A stretch of DNA of 64,000 nucleotides, taken from NCBI GenBank assembly GCA_022376925.1, contig JAIOJX010000002.1, positions 131,574,831 to 131,638,830 on the forward strand. Reading direction: 5' to 3'. A program made the translations under genes and the position numbers. The notes under the pieces were generated by a model, which ran no database searches, had not been told where the DNA came from, and saw only the letters and a list, made by a program, of their open reading frames with translations. This DNA comes from Tragulus kanchil. Its lineage: Eukaryota; Chordata; Mammalia; Artiodactyla; Tragulidae. Within the stretch, counting starts at the first letter, position 1. Every line of letters starts with the position of its first letter. Shown here piece by piece: positions 34,958 through 46,839 of this stretch.

Positions 34958-35260
34958 TTAAACTTCTTTGTATGCTAAGTCACTTCAGTCATCTCCAACT
35001 CTTTGCAGCCACTTGGATCATAGCCCACCAAGCTCCTCTGTCCTTGAATATCCAAAATATACAAAATCCTATAACTCCTTAGCAAAAAGAAAGGCACCAA
35101 TTTAAAATAGAGAATCTGAATAGATATTTTTACAAAAAACATACAGATGGACAACAGAAAAATGAAAATATGCTCAACATCACTTATCAGGGAAATGCAA
35201 ACCGAAACCACAATGACTTTTCACTTTATATCTGTTAGAATGGCTATTATTAAAAATACA

Positions 35261-35497
35261 GGGCTTTCCTGGTGATCCAGTGGTTAAAGAGTCCGCCTTG
35301 CAGTGCAAGGGGCACCAGTTCGATCCCTGGCTGGGGAAGATCCCACGTGTCCCGTAGTGGCTGGACCAGTGTGTCCAGTCGCAAGCCAGCATTCTAGAGC
35401 ACATGTGCCCAGAGCCAGTACTCTGCAAGGAGAGAGGTCACTGCATTGGGACATCCACACATGCCAAAGAATAAAAGATGGATGAAGACAAATATAA
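35261..35497 (+). mobile_element. CHR-type SINE, duplicate of 34100-34335
   Basis: Same insertion repeated 1161 bases downstream with no base change that I could see in the SINE. Confidence 0.85.
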
Positions 35498-35903
35498 ACT
35501 AAAAAAGAGGCATGATGGAGGAAAAAAATACAAAAAATAGCTATTGACAGAGATATGGAGAAAAGGAACCACTAATGGTGAAAATATAAGCTGCTTACAG
35601 CCACTATAGAAAATAGTATGGAGGATCCTCAAAAAATAAAAGTAGAACAACCATATCATGCAGTCATCCCTTTTTTCATGAAAACTCTAACTCAGAAAGA
35701 TGCACACATACCCTATCAGTATTTGTTTTAACATTATTTACAATAGCCAAGACGTAGATTAGAAACTTGCATGTTCTTTGATGAATGATTAGATAAGAAA
35801 AATGTGGAGTTGATCTTCCTACCAACTTGGATAATTCACTTTGAAACTGGCATATGAATGCAAAATTTCTGTCTTCTTTAAGCTTCTTTCATGTCTCATG
35901 TTT

Positions 35904-36116
35904 CAGTTCACTCAGTCATGTCTGACTCTTTGCGACCCCATGGACTATAGTCCACCAGGCTCCTCTGCCCATGGAACTTTTCAGGCAGGAATACTGGAGT
36001 GGGGTACCACTTCCTACTCCAGGAGATCTTCCTGAGCCAGGGACCAAACCCATGTCTTTTGTGTCTCCTGCATTGACAGGCAGATTCTTTAACACTAGCA
36101 CCACCTGGGAAGCTTT
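35904..36116 (-). mobile_element. Bov-tA SINE, antisense, duplicate of 34746-34957
   Basis: Identical sequence, 1158 bases downstream. Confidence 0.9.
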
Positions 36117-36126
36117 TAAACTTCTT

Positions 36127-36345
36127 TGTATGCTAAGTCACTTCAGTCATCTCCAACTCTTTGCAGCCACTTGGATCATAGCCCACCAAGCTCCTCTGTC
36201 CTTGAGATTCTCCAGGCAAATTACTAGAGTGAGTTTCCATGCCCTTCTCCAGAAGATTTCCCAACTCAGGGATTGAACCAATGTCTCATAAGTTTACTGC
36301 ATTAACAAGTGGGTTCTTTACCACTAGCACCACCTGGAAAGTCCT
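36127..36345 (-). mobile_element. Bov-tA SINE, antisense, complete
   Basis: From tgctaagtcacttcagtcat and agcccaccaagctcctctgt to gattgaaccaatgtctcata and tagcaccacctggaaagtcc. This is the complete form of the element whose first part also appears at 34970-35046. Confidence 0.88.
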
Positions 36346-36399
36346 TAAGCTTCTTTGGGGCCTCCTTCATATAGCAGGTTAGCCTATACACTAATTTAT

Positions 36400-36464
36400 T
36401 GTCTGGTCCTCTGACCAGCATCATCATCAACATCACCTGGGAATGTGTTGGAACTGCAAGTTCT
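36400..36464. mobile_element. MER5A-like hAT MITE fragment
   Basis: Short match: gaccagcatcatcatcaaca followed by tcacctgggaatgtgttgga matches the core of the ancient MER5A element (agcatcagcatcacctgggaacttgttag). Confidence 0.55.
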
Positions 36465-37020
36465 CATCGATAGATGAAGATATGGTATATTATACAATGA
36501 AATAGTATTCAGATATAAAAAAAGAAGAAAATCTGACTGTTTCTGACAGCATGGAAGGACCTCAAGATGCTTGATTGTAAAATAAAATGAGATAAAGACA
36601 AATACTGCATAGTCTCACTTATATGTGGAATCTTTAAAAAAAAAAAACAAAAACTTAAGCCACTCATAAATACAGTTAACAGATTGATAGTTGTCAGAGG
36701 CAGGGGATGGGGACCGGGCTGAATGGATAAAAGAAGTCAAAAGGTACAAACTTCTATTTATAAAATAAACAAGTCATGGGATTGCAATGTATAGCATGAA
36801 GACTACAGTTACTAACACTGTATTATAAATTTGAAAGTTGCTAAGAGAGTAAATCTTAAAGTTCTCAATAAGAAAAATATTGTACCTCTGTATGGTGCTA
36901 GAGGTTAGCTCTAATTAACTCTAGTTTTTTGTGTCATTGTTTCAGATAATTATGTTGTACACCTGAATCACTATAATGGTATATATGTCAATATCTCAAT
37001 AAAAAAGAATATATTTTTAA
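36465..37020 (+). mobile_element. L1 3' end (ORF2 end and 3'UTR)
   Basis: catcgatagatgaagatatg, agcatggaaggacctcaaga, gtctcacttatatgtggaat, gtacacctgaatcactataa and a final aataaaaaagaat follow the mammalian L1 3' end. It continues the ORF2 segment that ends near 34640, the SINEs and a MER5A piece lying between. Repeated at 37590-38145. Confidence 0.8.
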
Positions 37021-37253
37021 ATAAGATAAATGATTCAAGTGTTTTGAATGGTTTTATAGCTTCTTTTTTTACAAATCATCAAATAATTTCCCACAAAACC
37101 TGGACCGGTTGTCACTAATATTTAAATTTATTTAGGACAAAAGTTACATATTCCAGATCTTATGGTATAGTTCACAAATACAGTAACTGGTTGATTGCAA
37201 TGCAAATACATTGAAATGTAGCAAATTATTTAAATGTTTATATTACCAGTATG

Positions 37254-37432
37254 GGGCTTCCCCAGTAGCAAAAATATTCCTGCAGTTCAGCATCTGCAGA
37301 AAATGCAGATTCGATCCCTGAGTGGGCAAGATTCAGTATTCTTGCTTCAAGAATCCCATGGATAGAGGAGCCTAGCAGGCTACAGTCCATAGAATTGCAA
37401 AGAGGCAGACACAACTGAAGCAACTTAACATT
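37254..37432 (+). mobile_element. Bov-tA SINE, diverged
   Basis: gggcttccccagtagcaaaa, gcagattcgatccctgagtg, agaggagcctagcaggctac and gcagacacaactgaagcaac. It is older than the Bov-tA at 31724, judging by its substitutions. Duplicate at 38379-38557. Confidence 0.85.
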
Positions 37433-38378
37433 ATCAATATAACAAATTTATTGTAGAAAATTAATATATTTAAGCAAGAAAAGAAAATGAAAATTAAGAT
37501 AACTAACCCTGCCACCAAGGTGTAATTATTGATATTTTCTTATAACTATTCTTTTTTGGGAGACAGAGTTAATTCTTTTGAGTAATTCACATCGATAGAT
37601 GAAGATATGGTATATTATACAATGAAATAGTATTCAGATATAAAAAAAGAAGAAAATCTGACTGTTTCTGACAGCATGGAAGGACCTCAAGATGCTTGAT
37701 TGTAAAATAAAATGAGATAAAGACAAATACTGCATAGTCTCACTTATATGTGGAATCTTTAAAAAAAAAAAACAAAAACTTAAGCCACTCATAAATACAG
37801 TTAACAGATTGATAGTTGTCAGAGGCAGGGGATGGGGACCGGGCTGAATGGATAAAAGAAGTCAAAAGGTACAAACTTCTATTTATAAAATAAACAAGTC
37901 ATGGGATTGCAATGTATAGCATGAAGACTACAGTTACTAACACTGTATTATAAATTTGAAAGTTGCTAAGAGAGTAAATCTTAAAGTTCTCAATAAGAAA
38001 AATATTGTACCTCTGTATGGTGCTAGAGGTTAGCTCTAATTAACTCTAGTTTTTTGTGTCATTGTTTCAGATAATTATGTTGTACACCTGAATCACTATA
38101 ATGGTATATATGTCAATATCTCAATAAAAAAGAATATATTTTTAAATAAGATAAATGATTCAAGTGTTTTGAATGGTTTTATAGCTTCTTTTTTTACAAA
38201 TCATCAAATAATTTCCCACAAAACCTGGACCGGTTGTCACTAATATTTAAATTTATTTAGGACAAAAGTTACATATTCCAGATCTTATGGTATAGTTCAC
38301 AAATACAGTAACTGGTTGATTGCAATGCAAATACATTGAAATGTAGCAAATTATTTAAATGTTTATATTACCAGTATG

Positions 38379-38557
38379 GGGCTTCCCCAGTAGCAAAAAT
38401 ATTCCTGCAGTTCAGCATCTGCAGAAAATGCAGATTCGATCCCTGAGTGGGCAAGATTCAGTATTCTTGCTTCAAGAATCCCATGGATAGAGGAGCCTAG
38501 CAGGCTACAGTCCATAGAATTGCAAAGAGGCAGACACAACTGAAGCAACTTAACATT
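38379..38557 (+). mobile_element. Bov-tA SINE, duplicate of 37254-37432
   Basis: Identical copy 1125 bases downstream. Confidence 0.85.
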
Positions 38558-38803
38558 ATCAATATAACAAATTTATTGTAGAAAATTAATATATTTAAGC
38601 AAGAAAAGAAAATGAAAATTAAGATAACTAACCCTGCCACCAAGGTGTAATTATTGATATTTTCTTATAACTATTCTTTTTTGGGAGACAGAGTTAATTC
38701 TTTTGAGTAATTCACAAATAGGCTGAACTTGAGATGCTAACTTGCAACATCTTATGCTTTCTTATCAAATCTCAGTTCTATCATGTCTTTGGCTTATTTG
38801 TAG
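38558..38803. other. Intron upstream of exon C
   Basis: A/T-rich, no recognised repeat. It ends in the acceptor gcttatttgtag. The part up to about 38715 duplicates 37433-37589; the acceptor itself is unique. Confidence 0.6.
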
Positions 38804-38958
38804 GTTGTTACCCTCCTACCAGAGGAGAGGTCTATATTGATGGATATGACATCTCAAAGAATATAACTGAAATTAGAGAATATCTGGGGTTTTGCCCACA
38901 GCATGATTTATTGTTTAACGACTTGACACTATCAGAACACCTTTTCTTCTACTCTACG
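38804..38958 (+). CDS. ABCA-type transporter exon, Q-loop of NBD1 (exon C)
   Basis: After a tag acceptor ending at 38803, two bases complete the Gly codon begun in exon B. Then come 51 codons: CYPPTRGEVYIDGYDISKNI, then TEIREYLGFCPQHDLLFNDL and TLSEHLFFYST. The donor gtgagt follows at 38959. LTG-CYPPTRGEVYIDGYDI corresponds to the LTGLFPPTSG..YI.GY.I segment of ABCA3, and CPQHDLLF holds the Q-loop glutamine that couples ATP binding to the membrane domain. The exon ends in phase 0. The signature (LSGG) and Walker B exons should follow, but I could not find them before 64000. This exon is single copy here, and no stop or frameshift is seen across the three exons, so the gene appears intact in this segment. 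Confidence 0.9.
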
Positions 38959-39002
38959 GTGAGTCAAATTTTAAAAAATTATATAGTAAATGTAACTTTA
39001 TA

Positions 39003-39026
39003 GATAGATAGATGGATAGATAGATC
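39003..39026. repeat. Short imperfect (GATA)n
   Basis: tagatagatagatggataga followed by tagat, immediately downstream of the exon C donor (about 45 bases into the intron). Confidence 0.8.
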
Positions 39027-41590
39027 TATGAATTTTAACTCATTTAACTATCAGCATAATCAGGATACAGAAATTTCATCACCCCAAAACACTCCCTCAT
39101 GCTATTCCTTTGTAGTCATCCCTCTTCCCCGCTGATAACTACTGGTCTATCCTTTATCGTTGCTATTTTGTCATGTTGATAATATTATATAAATGGAATC
39201 AAATAGTATATAACCTTTAGAGTTTATCTACTTACACAGGGCATAGTGCATTTGGGATCTGTCTATGTTGTTGCATGATCAGCAGTGTGTTTCTTTTAAT
39301 TCCTTAATAGTATTTCATGTTTGGATGTAATAGGATAGATCAACTGAAGAGCACTTGGGTTGTTTCCAAGCTTGCTGAATATAAATAAACATATTCTGGG
39401 TTTCATGTACGAACATAAATTTTCATTTCTCTCAGAATAAGATTGCTGCATCATATTGTAAGTGTTTATAAGAAACCACTACTGCTTTACAGACTGGCTG
39501 TACCATTTTGCACTCCCAGAGCAAAGAGAATTTCAGTTGATCCACAAAACTTCCAGGATTTGATATTAATACTTTTTAAAAATTCACTGTTCTAATAGAT
39601 ATGTAGTTTTATTTCATCACAGTTTTAATTATAATTTCATGGATAGCTAATGATGTTGATCATCTTCATGTGCTTAGTTGCATATTTACAGCCTTTCTGA
39701 TAACGTATTTGTTCAGATGCTTCGCCCTCTTTTAAAAATATGAGTTTTATTGTTTCTATATTATTGAATTTTTGAGAATTCTTTACATATTCTGGATACA
39801 TGTCCTATGTTGGATATTGATTTGCAAATAGTTTTTCCCAACTGTAGCTAGCTTTTTCATGATCTTGACAATATCTTTTGCAGAGCTGAAGTTTTTAAAT
39901 ATTAAAATCAAATTTATCATATTTTTTTTAATGTTCTGGCCCTTGCTATCTTTTATAGAATGCTGTGCCTGATCCAAGGATATGATTTTATTTTGTATTT
40001 TCTTCTAAAGTTTTACAATACATATTATACATATCTATGATCCGTTTTGAGTTAGCCTTTGTGTGAGGATGTACAGCTTAGATCTATGTTCATTTTTTTT
40101 GCATATAATTATTCTAACACCATTTTTGAAAAATACTATTCTTTCATCTTTTGATTGCCTTCTGCACATTTGTCAAAGGTCAAGTGATTATATTTTTATG
40201 GATTTATTTTTGGTTTCATTGATCTATGTGCATATCTCTTTACAAATACTAGTATAACTTTACCTTAGGTCTTAATATAGATAGTGCTATTCATCTAACT
40301 ATATTCTTTTCCAAAAGCATTTTAGCTGTTAAAGCTGTTTGACCTTTCCTTACAATCTTGTGTCTTATCTTTTACATACCTACAAAATTTTTCTCTGATT
40401 TATCAGTGTTTCATTTAAGCTTTTTTCAACTGAAGAGCACTTGGGTTGTTTCAAGCTTGCTGAATATAAATAAACATATTCTGGGTTTCATGTACGAACA
40501 TAAATTTTCATTTCTCTCAGAATAAGATTGCTGCATCATATTGTAAGTGTTTATAAGAAACCACTACTGCTTTACAGACTGGCTGTACCATTTTGCACTC
40601 CCAGAGCAAAGAGAATTTCAGTTGATCCACAAAACTTCCAGGATTTGATATTAATACTTTTTAAAAATTCACTGTTCTAATAGATATGTAGTTTTATTTC
40701 ATCACAGTTTTAATTATAATTTCATGGATAGCTAATGATGTTGATCATCTTCATGTGCTTAGTTGCATATTTACAGCCTTTCTGATAACGTATTTGTTCA
40801 GATGCTTCGCCCTCTTTTAAAAATATGAGTTTTATTGTTTCTATATTATTGAATTTTTGAGAATTCTTTACATATTCTGGATACATGTCCTATGTTGGAT
40901 ATTGATTTGCAAATAGTTTTTCCCAACTGTAGCTAGCTTTTTCATGATCTTGACAATATCTTTTGCAGAGCTGAAGTTTTTAAATATTAAAATCAAATTT
41001 ATCATATTTTTTTTAATGTTCTGGCCCTTGCTATCTTTTATAGAATGCTGTGCCTGATCCAAGGATATGATTTTATTTTGTATTTTCTTCTAAAGTTTTA
41101 CAATACATATTATACATATCTATGATCCGTTTTGAGTTAGCCTTTGTGTGAGGATGTACAGCTTAGATCTATGTTCATTTTTTTTGCATATAATTATTCT
41201 AACACCATTCTTGAAAAATACTATTCTTTCATCTTTTGATTGCCTTCTGCACATTTGTCAAAGGTCAAGTGATTATATTTTTATGGATTTATTTTTGGTT
41301 TCATTGATCTATGTGCATATCTCTTTACAAATACTAGTATAACTTTACCTTAGGTCTTAATATAGATAGTGCTATTCATCTAACTATATTCTTTTCCAAA
41401 AGCATTTTAGCTGTTAAAGCTGTTTGACCTTTCCTTACAATCTTGTGTCTTATCTTTTACATACCTACAAAATTTTTCTCTGATTTTTATCAGTATTACA
41501 TTAAATCTACATATCACTTTGGAGAGAATTAACGTTATTGTTATGTTGAGATTTCAAATAATTGAACATAGTATCTCTTTCCATTAAATT
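39027..41590 (-). mobile_element. Old L1 fragments, antisense, in ABCA intron
   Basis: ccgctgataactactggtct, ttgaggagcc-like and cacttgggttgtttccaagc segments, then acatgtcctatgttggatat, gtagctagctttttcatgat and tgttctggcccttgctatct, are antisense L1 ORF2 C-terminal and 3'UTR sequence. No exon is recognised. The part 39340-40425 is repeated at 40426-41495. Confidence 0.6.
39340..41495. repeat. Tandem duplicate D15 (period 1086)
   Basis: 39340-40425 and 40426-41495; one C is lost early in copy 2 (gtttcaagc for gtttccaagc). The end of copy 1 is degraded. Confidence 0.95.
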
Positions 41591-41856
41591 GCATCTTTGA
41601 CTTTTTTGTATTGGAGTATAATTGCTTTACAGTGCTGCTAGTTTCTGCTCTACAGTGATGTGAATCAGTCCTATGTATACATAATCCCCTTCCTCTTGAG
41701 CCTCCCACCACCTCACCATCCCACCTAGGTCACCACAGAGTACCAAGCAGAACTCCATGTGCTATACAGCAGCTTCCTACTAGCTATCTGTTCTATGCAC
41801 AGTAGTGTATATATGTGATCATCATTTTTAGTTTTCAATATATAGGTCCAATTGGA
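41591..41856 (-). mobile_element. L1 3'UTR fragment, antisense
   Basis: ttgtattggagtataattgc, ttacagtgctgctagtttct, gtgatgtgaatcagtcctat and catgtgctatacagcagctt resemble the complement of an artiodactyl L1 3'UTR. Repeated at 42717-42982. Confidence 0.6.
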
Positions 41857-41970
41857 GACAGAAATGACAACCCATCCTAGTATTCTTGCCTGGAAAATCC
41901 CATTACAAAGGAGCTGGTGGGCTATAGTCCATGAGATTGCAAACAGTCAGACACAGCGTAGCAACTGAAC
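41857..41970 (+). mobile_element. Bov-tA SINE 3' fragment
   Basis: gacaacccatcctagtattc, ttgcctggaaaatcccatta and gtcagacacagcgtagcaac are the 3' half of Bov-tA; the tRNA heads are missing. Duplicate at 42983-43096. Confidence 0.8.
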
Positions 41971-43796
41971 ATATACAGATTCAATACCTATTTAAATGTG
42001 AGTGTGTGTGTGTATTTCAGTTCATGATTTGGAAATTTAAGGAATTTTATGTTTAGTTATTTATTAATTATACGTAGAAAAATGACTGATTCTTGTGTGT
42101 TGACCTATTATCCTCTGACCTTGCTAAGTTCACTTGTTACGTTTAGGAGCGTTTTACAGATTCCTTGGTTTTATATGTAGACAAACAGGTCATAAGAGAA
42201 TGTGGACAGTTTCTTTCATGAATGCAAATCTGTATGCCTTTCATTTCTTTTTCTTACGTTGCACTAGCTAGGAACAGTATGATACTGAATATGATTATTG
42301 AAAATGGGCATTTGTGATTTTTTTCAGAAGGAAAATTTTGGTCTCTTCATTAAGATTTTTTAAGATTGCCTTCTGCACATTTGTCAAAGGTCAAGTGATT
42401 ATATTTTTATGGATTTATTTTTGGTTTCATTGATCTATGTGCATATCTCTTTACAAATACTAGTATAACTTTACCTTAGGTCTTAATATAGATAGTGCTA
42501 TTCATCTAACTATATTCTTTTCCAAAAGCATTTTAGCTGTTAAAGCTGTTTGACCTTTCCTTACAATCTTGTGTCTTATCTTTTACATACCTACAAAATT
42601 TTTCTCTGATTTTTATCAGTATTACATTAAATCTACATATCACTTTGGAGAGAATTAACGTTATTGTTATGTTGAGATTTCAAATAATTGAACATAGTAT
42701 CTCTTTCCATTAAATTGCATCTTTGACTTTTTTGTATTGGAGTATAATTGCTTTACAGTGCTGCTAGTTTCTGCTCTACAGTGATGTGAATCAGTCCTAT
42801 GTATACATAATCCCCTTCCTCTTGAGCCTCCCACCACCTCACCATCCCACCTAGGTCACCACAGAGTACCAAGCAGAACTCCATGTGCTATACAGCAGCT
42901 TCCTACTAGCTATCTGTTCTATGCACAGTAGTGTATATATGTGATCATCATTTTTAGTTTTCAATATATAGGTCCAATTGGAGACAGAAATGACAACCCA
43001 TCCTAGTATTCTTGCCTGGAAAATCCCATTACAAAGGAGCTGGTGGGCTATAGTCCATGAGATTGCAAACAGTCAGACACAGCGTAGCAACTGAACATAT
43101 ACAGATTCAATACCTATTTAAATGTGAGTGTGTGTGTGTATTTCAGTTCATGATTTGGAAATTTAAGGAATTTTATGTTTAGTTATTTATTAATTATACG
43201 TAGAAAAATGACTGATTCTTGTGTGTTGACCTATTATCCTCTGACCTTGCTAAGTTCACTTGTTACGTTTAGGAGCGTTTTACAGATTCCTTGGTTTTAT
43301 ATGTAGACAAACAGGTCATAAGAGAATGTGGACAGTTTCTTTCATGAATGCAAATCTGTATGCCTTTCATTTCTTTTTCTTACGTTGCACTAGCTAGGAA
43401 CAGTATGATACTGAATATGATTATTGAAAATGGGCATTTGTGATTTGTTCCTGATCTCAGAAGGAAAACTTTTGGTCTCTTCATTAAGATTTTTTTATAC
43501 AATCTTTAAATCGCCTTGAAGAGGTTGTTTCTACTTTTAGTTTTCTAAGAGTTCTTATTATTTGATCAAAGTCTCTTCCTGCTTTTATGAATGAGTATGT
43601 GCTTTTTCTTCTTTTAGACTATTAATATGAGAGATTGGTTGATTTTCAAATATTGAACCAACCTTACATAAATTTGTAGGATAAACTTCACTTGGTCTTG
43701 AGTTTTTTAAATACACTATTCAACTGGATTGATAATATTTTGTTCAGAACTAAGTTTATGAGGGATATTAGTCTATAGTACTGATAGATGACAATA

Positions 43797-44340
43797 GACA
43801 GGTTACCGTGAATGGCGTCGGATTCTTGATCTCCAAAGGAGAAGAATTCACATTGGGATCAGAAATACTTGGCTTTGGTCACTCAGAGCTTCATGAAGTA
43901 AAAGTTTATTAAAGAGAAAAAGAGGTAGAGAAAGCTTCTAGCACAGGCACCAGAAGTGGGAATAGAAGAGAACCCTCCTTAGCCAGTTCAGGCAAGACAA
44001 TTTGTATTTTCCAGTCTGTTATTAAAACAATAGATCAAAAGAGTATCTTAAGGTTGTAAAGGTCCTGCAGGCCCACACCCCCAACATTAACATGAGATTA
44101 GCTGGAGGATAGTCTCCAAGCTAAGGCTATGTGAGATATTCCAATGTAAAGACCTTGCTAGGTCCACAACATTAACATAAGATAATAAACTTAATTTCAG
44201 GGTTGATCTTTATCACAAGAAATATTTCTCAGGCTAGAAAAATGTTTGTCTTTCTCTCTCTTCCTCCTTTTCTTACCCCTCTCTTTTTAGGACCCACTGG
44301 CCACCATATCAAATCTGCCTATTCTCCCCTTTCAATACCC
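43797..44340 (-). mobile_element. Solitary endogenous retrovirus LTR (candidate)
   Basis: About 540 bases inserted in antisense L1. It begins tgacaatagacaggttaccg and contains gaatggcgtcggattcttga, ctccaaaggagaagaattca, aagtttattaaagagaaa (AATAAA on the minus strand), a C-rich ggcccacacccccaacatta and a T/C-rich end tctctctcttcctccttttc. This composition matches ruminant ERV LTRs. No internal viral genes are present. Ends are approximate, as no clear target duplication was found. Duplicate at 44885-45428. Confidence 0.6.
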
Positions 44341-44884
44341 TCTTTTTGTTTTGCCTTTGTCTCTTTTGGTATCAGAGCAGTACTGGCTTTATAAAATGAA
44401 TTGAGAAGTATTCCTTTCTCTTCTATTTTGTGGAAGACATTATGTAGAATAGTATTATTTTATTTAATTAAATAATTAATCAAGAAAAGGTAAAGTTTAC
44501 TAGTAAAGGCATCTGAACCTGGAGATTTACTTTTAGATGTTTTGAAAATTCAGCTGAATTTGGTCTCTTCATTAAGATTTTTTTATACAATCTTTAAATC
44601 GCCTTGAAGAGGTTGTTTCTACTTTTAGTTTTCTAAGAGTTCTTATTATTTGATCAAAGTCTCTTCCTGCTTTTATGAATGAGTATGTGCTTTTTCTTCT
44701 TTTAGACTATTAATATGAGAGATTGGTTGATTTTCAAATATTGAACCAACCTTACATAAATTTGTAGGATAAACTTCACTTGGTCTTGAGTTTTTTAAAT
44801 ACACTATTCAACTGGATTGATAATATTTTGTTCAGAACTAAGTTTATGAGGGATATTAGTCTATAGTACTGATAGATGACAATA

Positions 44885-45428
44885 GACAGGTTACCGTGAA
44901 TGGCGTCGGATTCTTGATCTCCAAAGGAGAAGAATTCACATTGGGATCAGAAATACTTGGCTTTGGTCACTCAGAGCTTCATGAAGTAAAAGTTTATTAA
45001 AGAGAAAAAGAGGTAGAGAAAGCTTCTAGCACAGGCACCAGAAGTGGGAATAGAAGAGAACCCTCCTTAGCCAGTTCAGGCAAGACAATTTGTATTTTCC
45101 AGTCTGTTATTAAAACAATAGATCAAAAGAGTATCTTAAGGTTGTAAAGGTCCTGCAGGCCCACACCCCCAACATTAACATGAGATTAGCTGGAGGATAG
45201 TCTCCAAGCTAAGGCTATGTGAGATATTCCAATGTAAAGACCTTGCTAGGTCCACAACATTAACATAAGATAATAAACTTAATTTCAGGGTTGATCTTTA
45301 TCACAAGAAATATTTCTCAGGCTAGAAAAATGTTTGTCTTTCTCTCTCTTCCTCCTTTTCTTACCCCTCTCTTTTTAGGACCCACTGGCCACCATATCAA
45401 ATCTGCCTATTCTCCCCTTTCAATACCC
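44885..45428 (-). mobile_element. LTR candidate, duplicate of 43797-44340
   Basis: The same LTR with the same L1 flanks, 1088 bases on. Two LTRs in direct orientation might suggest a provirus, but the sequence between them is L1 and repeat of the flank, so it is a duplicated solitary LTR. Confidence 0.6.
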
Positions 45429-45719
45429 TCTTTTTGTTTTGCCTTTGTCTCTTTTGGTATCAGAGCAGTACTGGCTTTATAAAATGAATTGAGAAGTATT
45501 CCTTTCTCTTCTATTTTGTGGAAGACATTATGTAGAATAGTATTATTTTATTTAATTAAATAATTAATCAGAATGTATTTCTTCTTTAAATGTTAGGTAA
45601 AGTTTACTAGTAAAGGCATCTGAACCTGGAGATTTACTTTTAGATGTTTTGAACTATAGATTCAGCTTACTTAAGAACTAATCAATGATCCATCCAGCTA
45701 GTGACCCCACTTTGGGGTA

Positions 45720-46315
45720 CATATATCCAAAGAATATGAAATTAGGATGTTGAAGAGTTATCGACACTCTTAGTCTTAATAAACAAGACAGAAACAACCT
45801 AAAAATCCATCAGCAGATAAATGGGTAAAGAAAATGTGATACATCTTTTAAAAAAAGAAAAAAGTCCTGACACTTGTGACACTAAAGGACATCATGCTAA
45901 ATGAAATAAGCTAGATACAGAGTGACAAATACTGTTTGATCTCACTTCTATGTGGAATTTAAAGTAGTCAAACTCATAGGAGCAGAGAATAAGATGGTAG
46001 TTACCAGGGACTGGGGATGGAGGGCAAAATGGGGAAATGTTGGTCAGTTTATTGAACAAATTAATTAAGCAGAAGAATGATTTCTGGAGATCTAATATAT
46101 AACGAGACTATAGTTAGCAATACTGTGTTGTACACTGAAGTTTTCTGAGAGGTTTGATTTTTAACTGTTTCTCACTACAAGGAAAAGAAGGAAAAAATAG
46201 AAATTATGTGAGGTAATGGATGTGTTTATTATCAGCTTTAATATACATGTAAAGTTATACTCCTTAAATTCTTATAGTTCTAAATTATCAACTGTATCTC
46301 CATAAAACTGGATAA
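45720..46315 (+). mobile_element. L1 3' end
   Basis: ctaaaaatccatcagcagat, aaaggacatcatgctaaatg, gtttgatctcacttctatgt, accagggactggggatggag and a final aaaactggataaaaaaac are the ORF2 end and 3'UTR of an L1 in sense orientation. Repeated at 46858-47453. Confidence 0.75.
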
Positions 46316-46675
46316 AAAAACAAATTTAATTTACTTAATACTTACAGGAATATTCAGAGATGATCTATTTCAAATTAGGCAAGCTTTGGTACTTTGTGGG
46401 TTTTGAGGAATTATTCTATTTCATCTAAGTTGAAGACATAATCATTTTCAGTATTCCATAAACACTCTTGTAATGTCTTCTCTTCTTCCTGATATTGACA
46501 GGTCACAATTCTCTTTTTCTCTATCATTCTTGCTAAAAGTTCAAAGACCCTGCTTTTACTTTTATTCTTCTCTATTACATTTTGCTTTTTGTTTCATTTG
46601 TTAATCCTTATATTAATTATATTACTGCTTATATTAAAGCTTATACCCAGACACCACATTAAAAGCAGAGACATA

Positions 46676-46839
46676 GGAAGTTGCCCCTTCTCGGGGGTCA
46701 TGATGGGCAGCAAGATGGCGTCTGCCAGCAGGGTCATTCAGGTAGTCAAGCCACGTATTCCATTAATAAGGTTTCCTGACAGAAGAGACAATCCTAAACC
46801 AAATGTATCAGAAGTTCTCAGATCAGCAGGACTGCCATC
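46676..46839 (+). pseudogene. MRPS36: 5' part of MRPS36 retrocopy, duplicate
   Basis: The same 5'UTR and first codons as the retrocopy at 47815 (start codon at 46700), identical until it breaks off at ctgccatcc. There it joins the start of the 1.14-kb repeat near 46849. It is the terminal part of a tandem duplicate, not an independent insertion, because it shares the same upstream target-site sequence. Confidence 0.85.

Larger units (their letters stand above)
33887..36206. repeat. Tandem duplicate D13 (period 1161 to 1158)
   Basis: 33887-35047 and 35048-36206. The start of copy 2 lacks bases (tatacaaaatccta against tatacgaagaattccta). Minor changes near 35564, 35671 and 35706. Confidence 0.95.
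36465..38715. repeat. Tandem duplicate D14 (period 1125)
   Basis: 36465-37589 and 37590-38715; no difference seen. Confidence 0.97.
41238..43497. repeat. Tandem duplicate D16 (period 1126)
   Basis: 41238-42362 and 42364-43497; its first 250 bases already belong to D15. Copy 1 loses about ten bases near its end (tgatttttttcag against tgatttgttcctgatctcag). Confidence 0.95.
42040..45655 (-). mobile_element. L1 ORF2 fragments, antisense, interrupted by an LTR
   Basis: gaccttgctaagttcacttg, aggaacagtatgatactgaa, aatttgtaggataaacttca and tatcagagcagtactggctt are antisense L1 ORF2. The stretch is duplicated twice over (41238-43497 and 43471-45656), so its true length is about half of what is shown. 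Confidence 0.6.
43471..45656. repeat. Tandem duplicate D17 (period 1088)
   Basis: 43471-44558 and 44559-45656; copy 1 is missing about 20 bases after taattaatca near 44480. It contains the LTR candidate. Confidence 0.95.

Noticed and set aside
34100..35500. Array of regularly spaced repeats resembling CRISPR or satellite organisation
   Set aside because: The period is about 1.1 kb and each unit has different content; there are no short repeats with spacers. The organism is a mammal.
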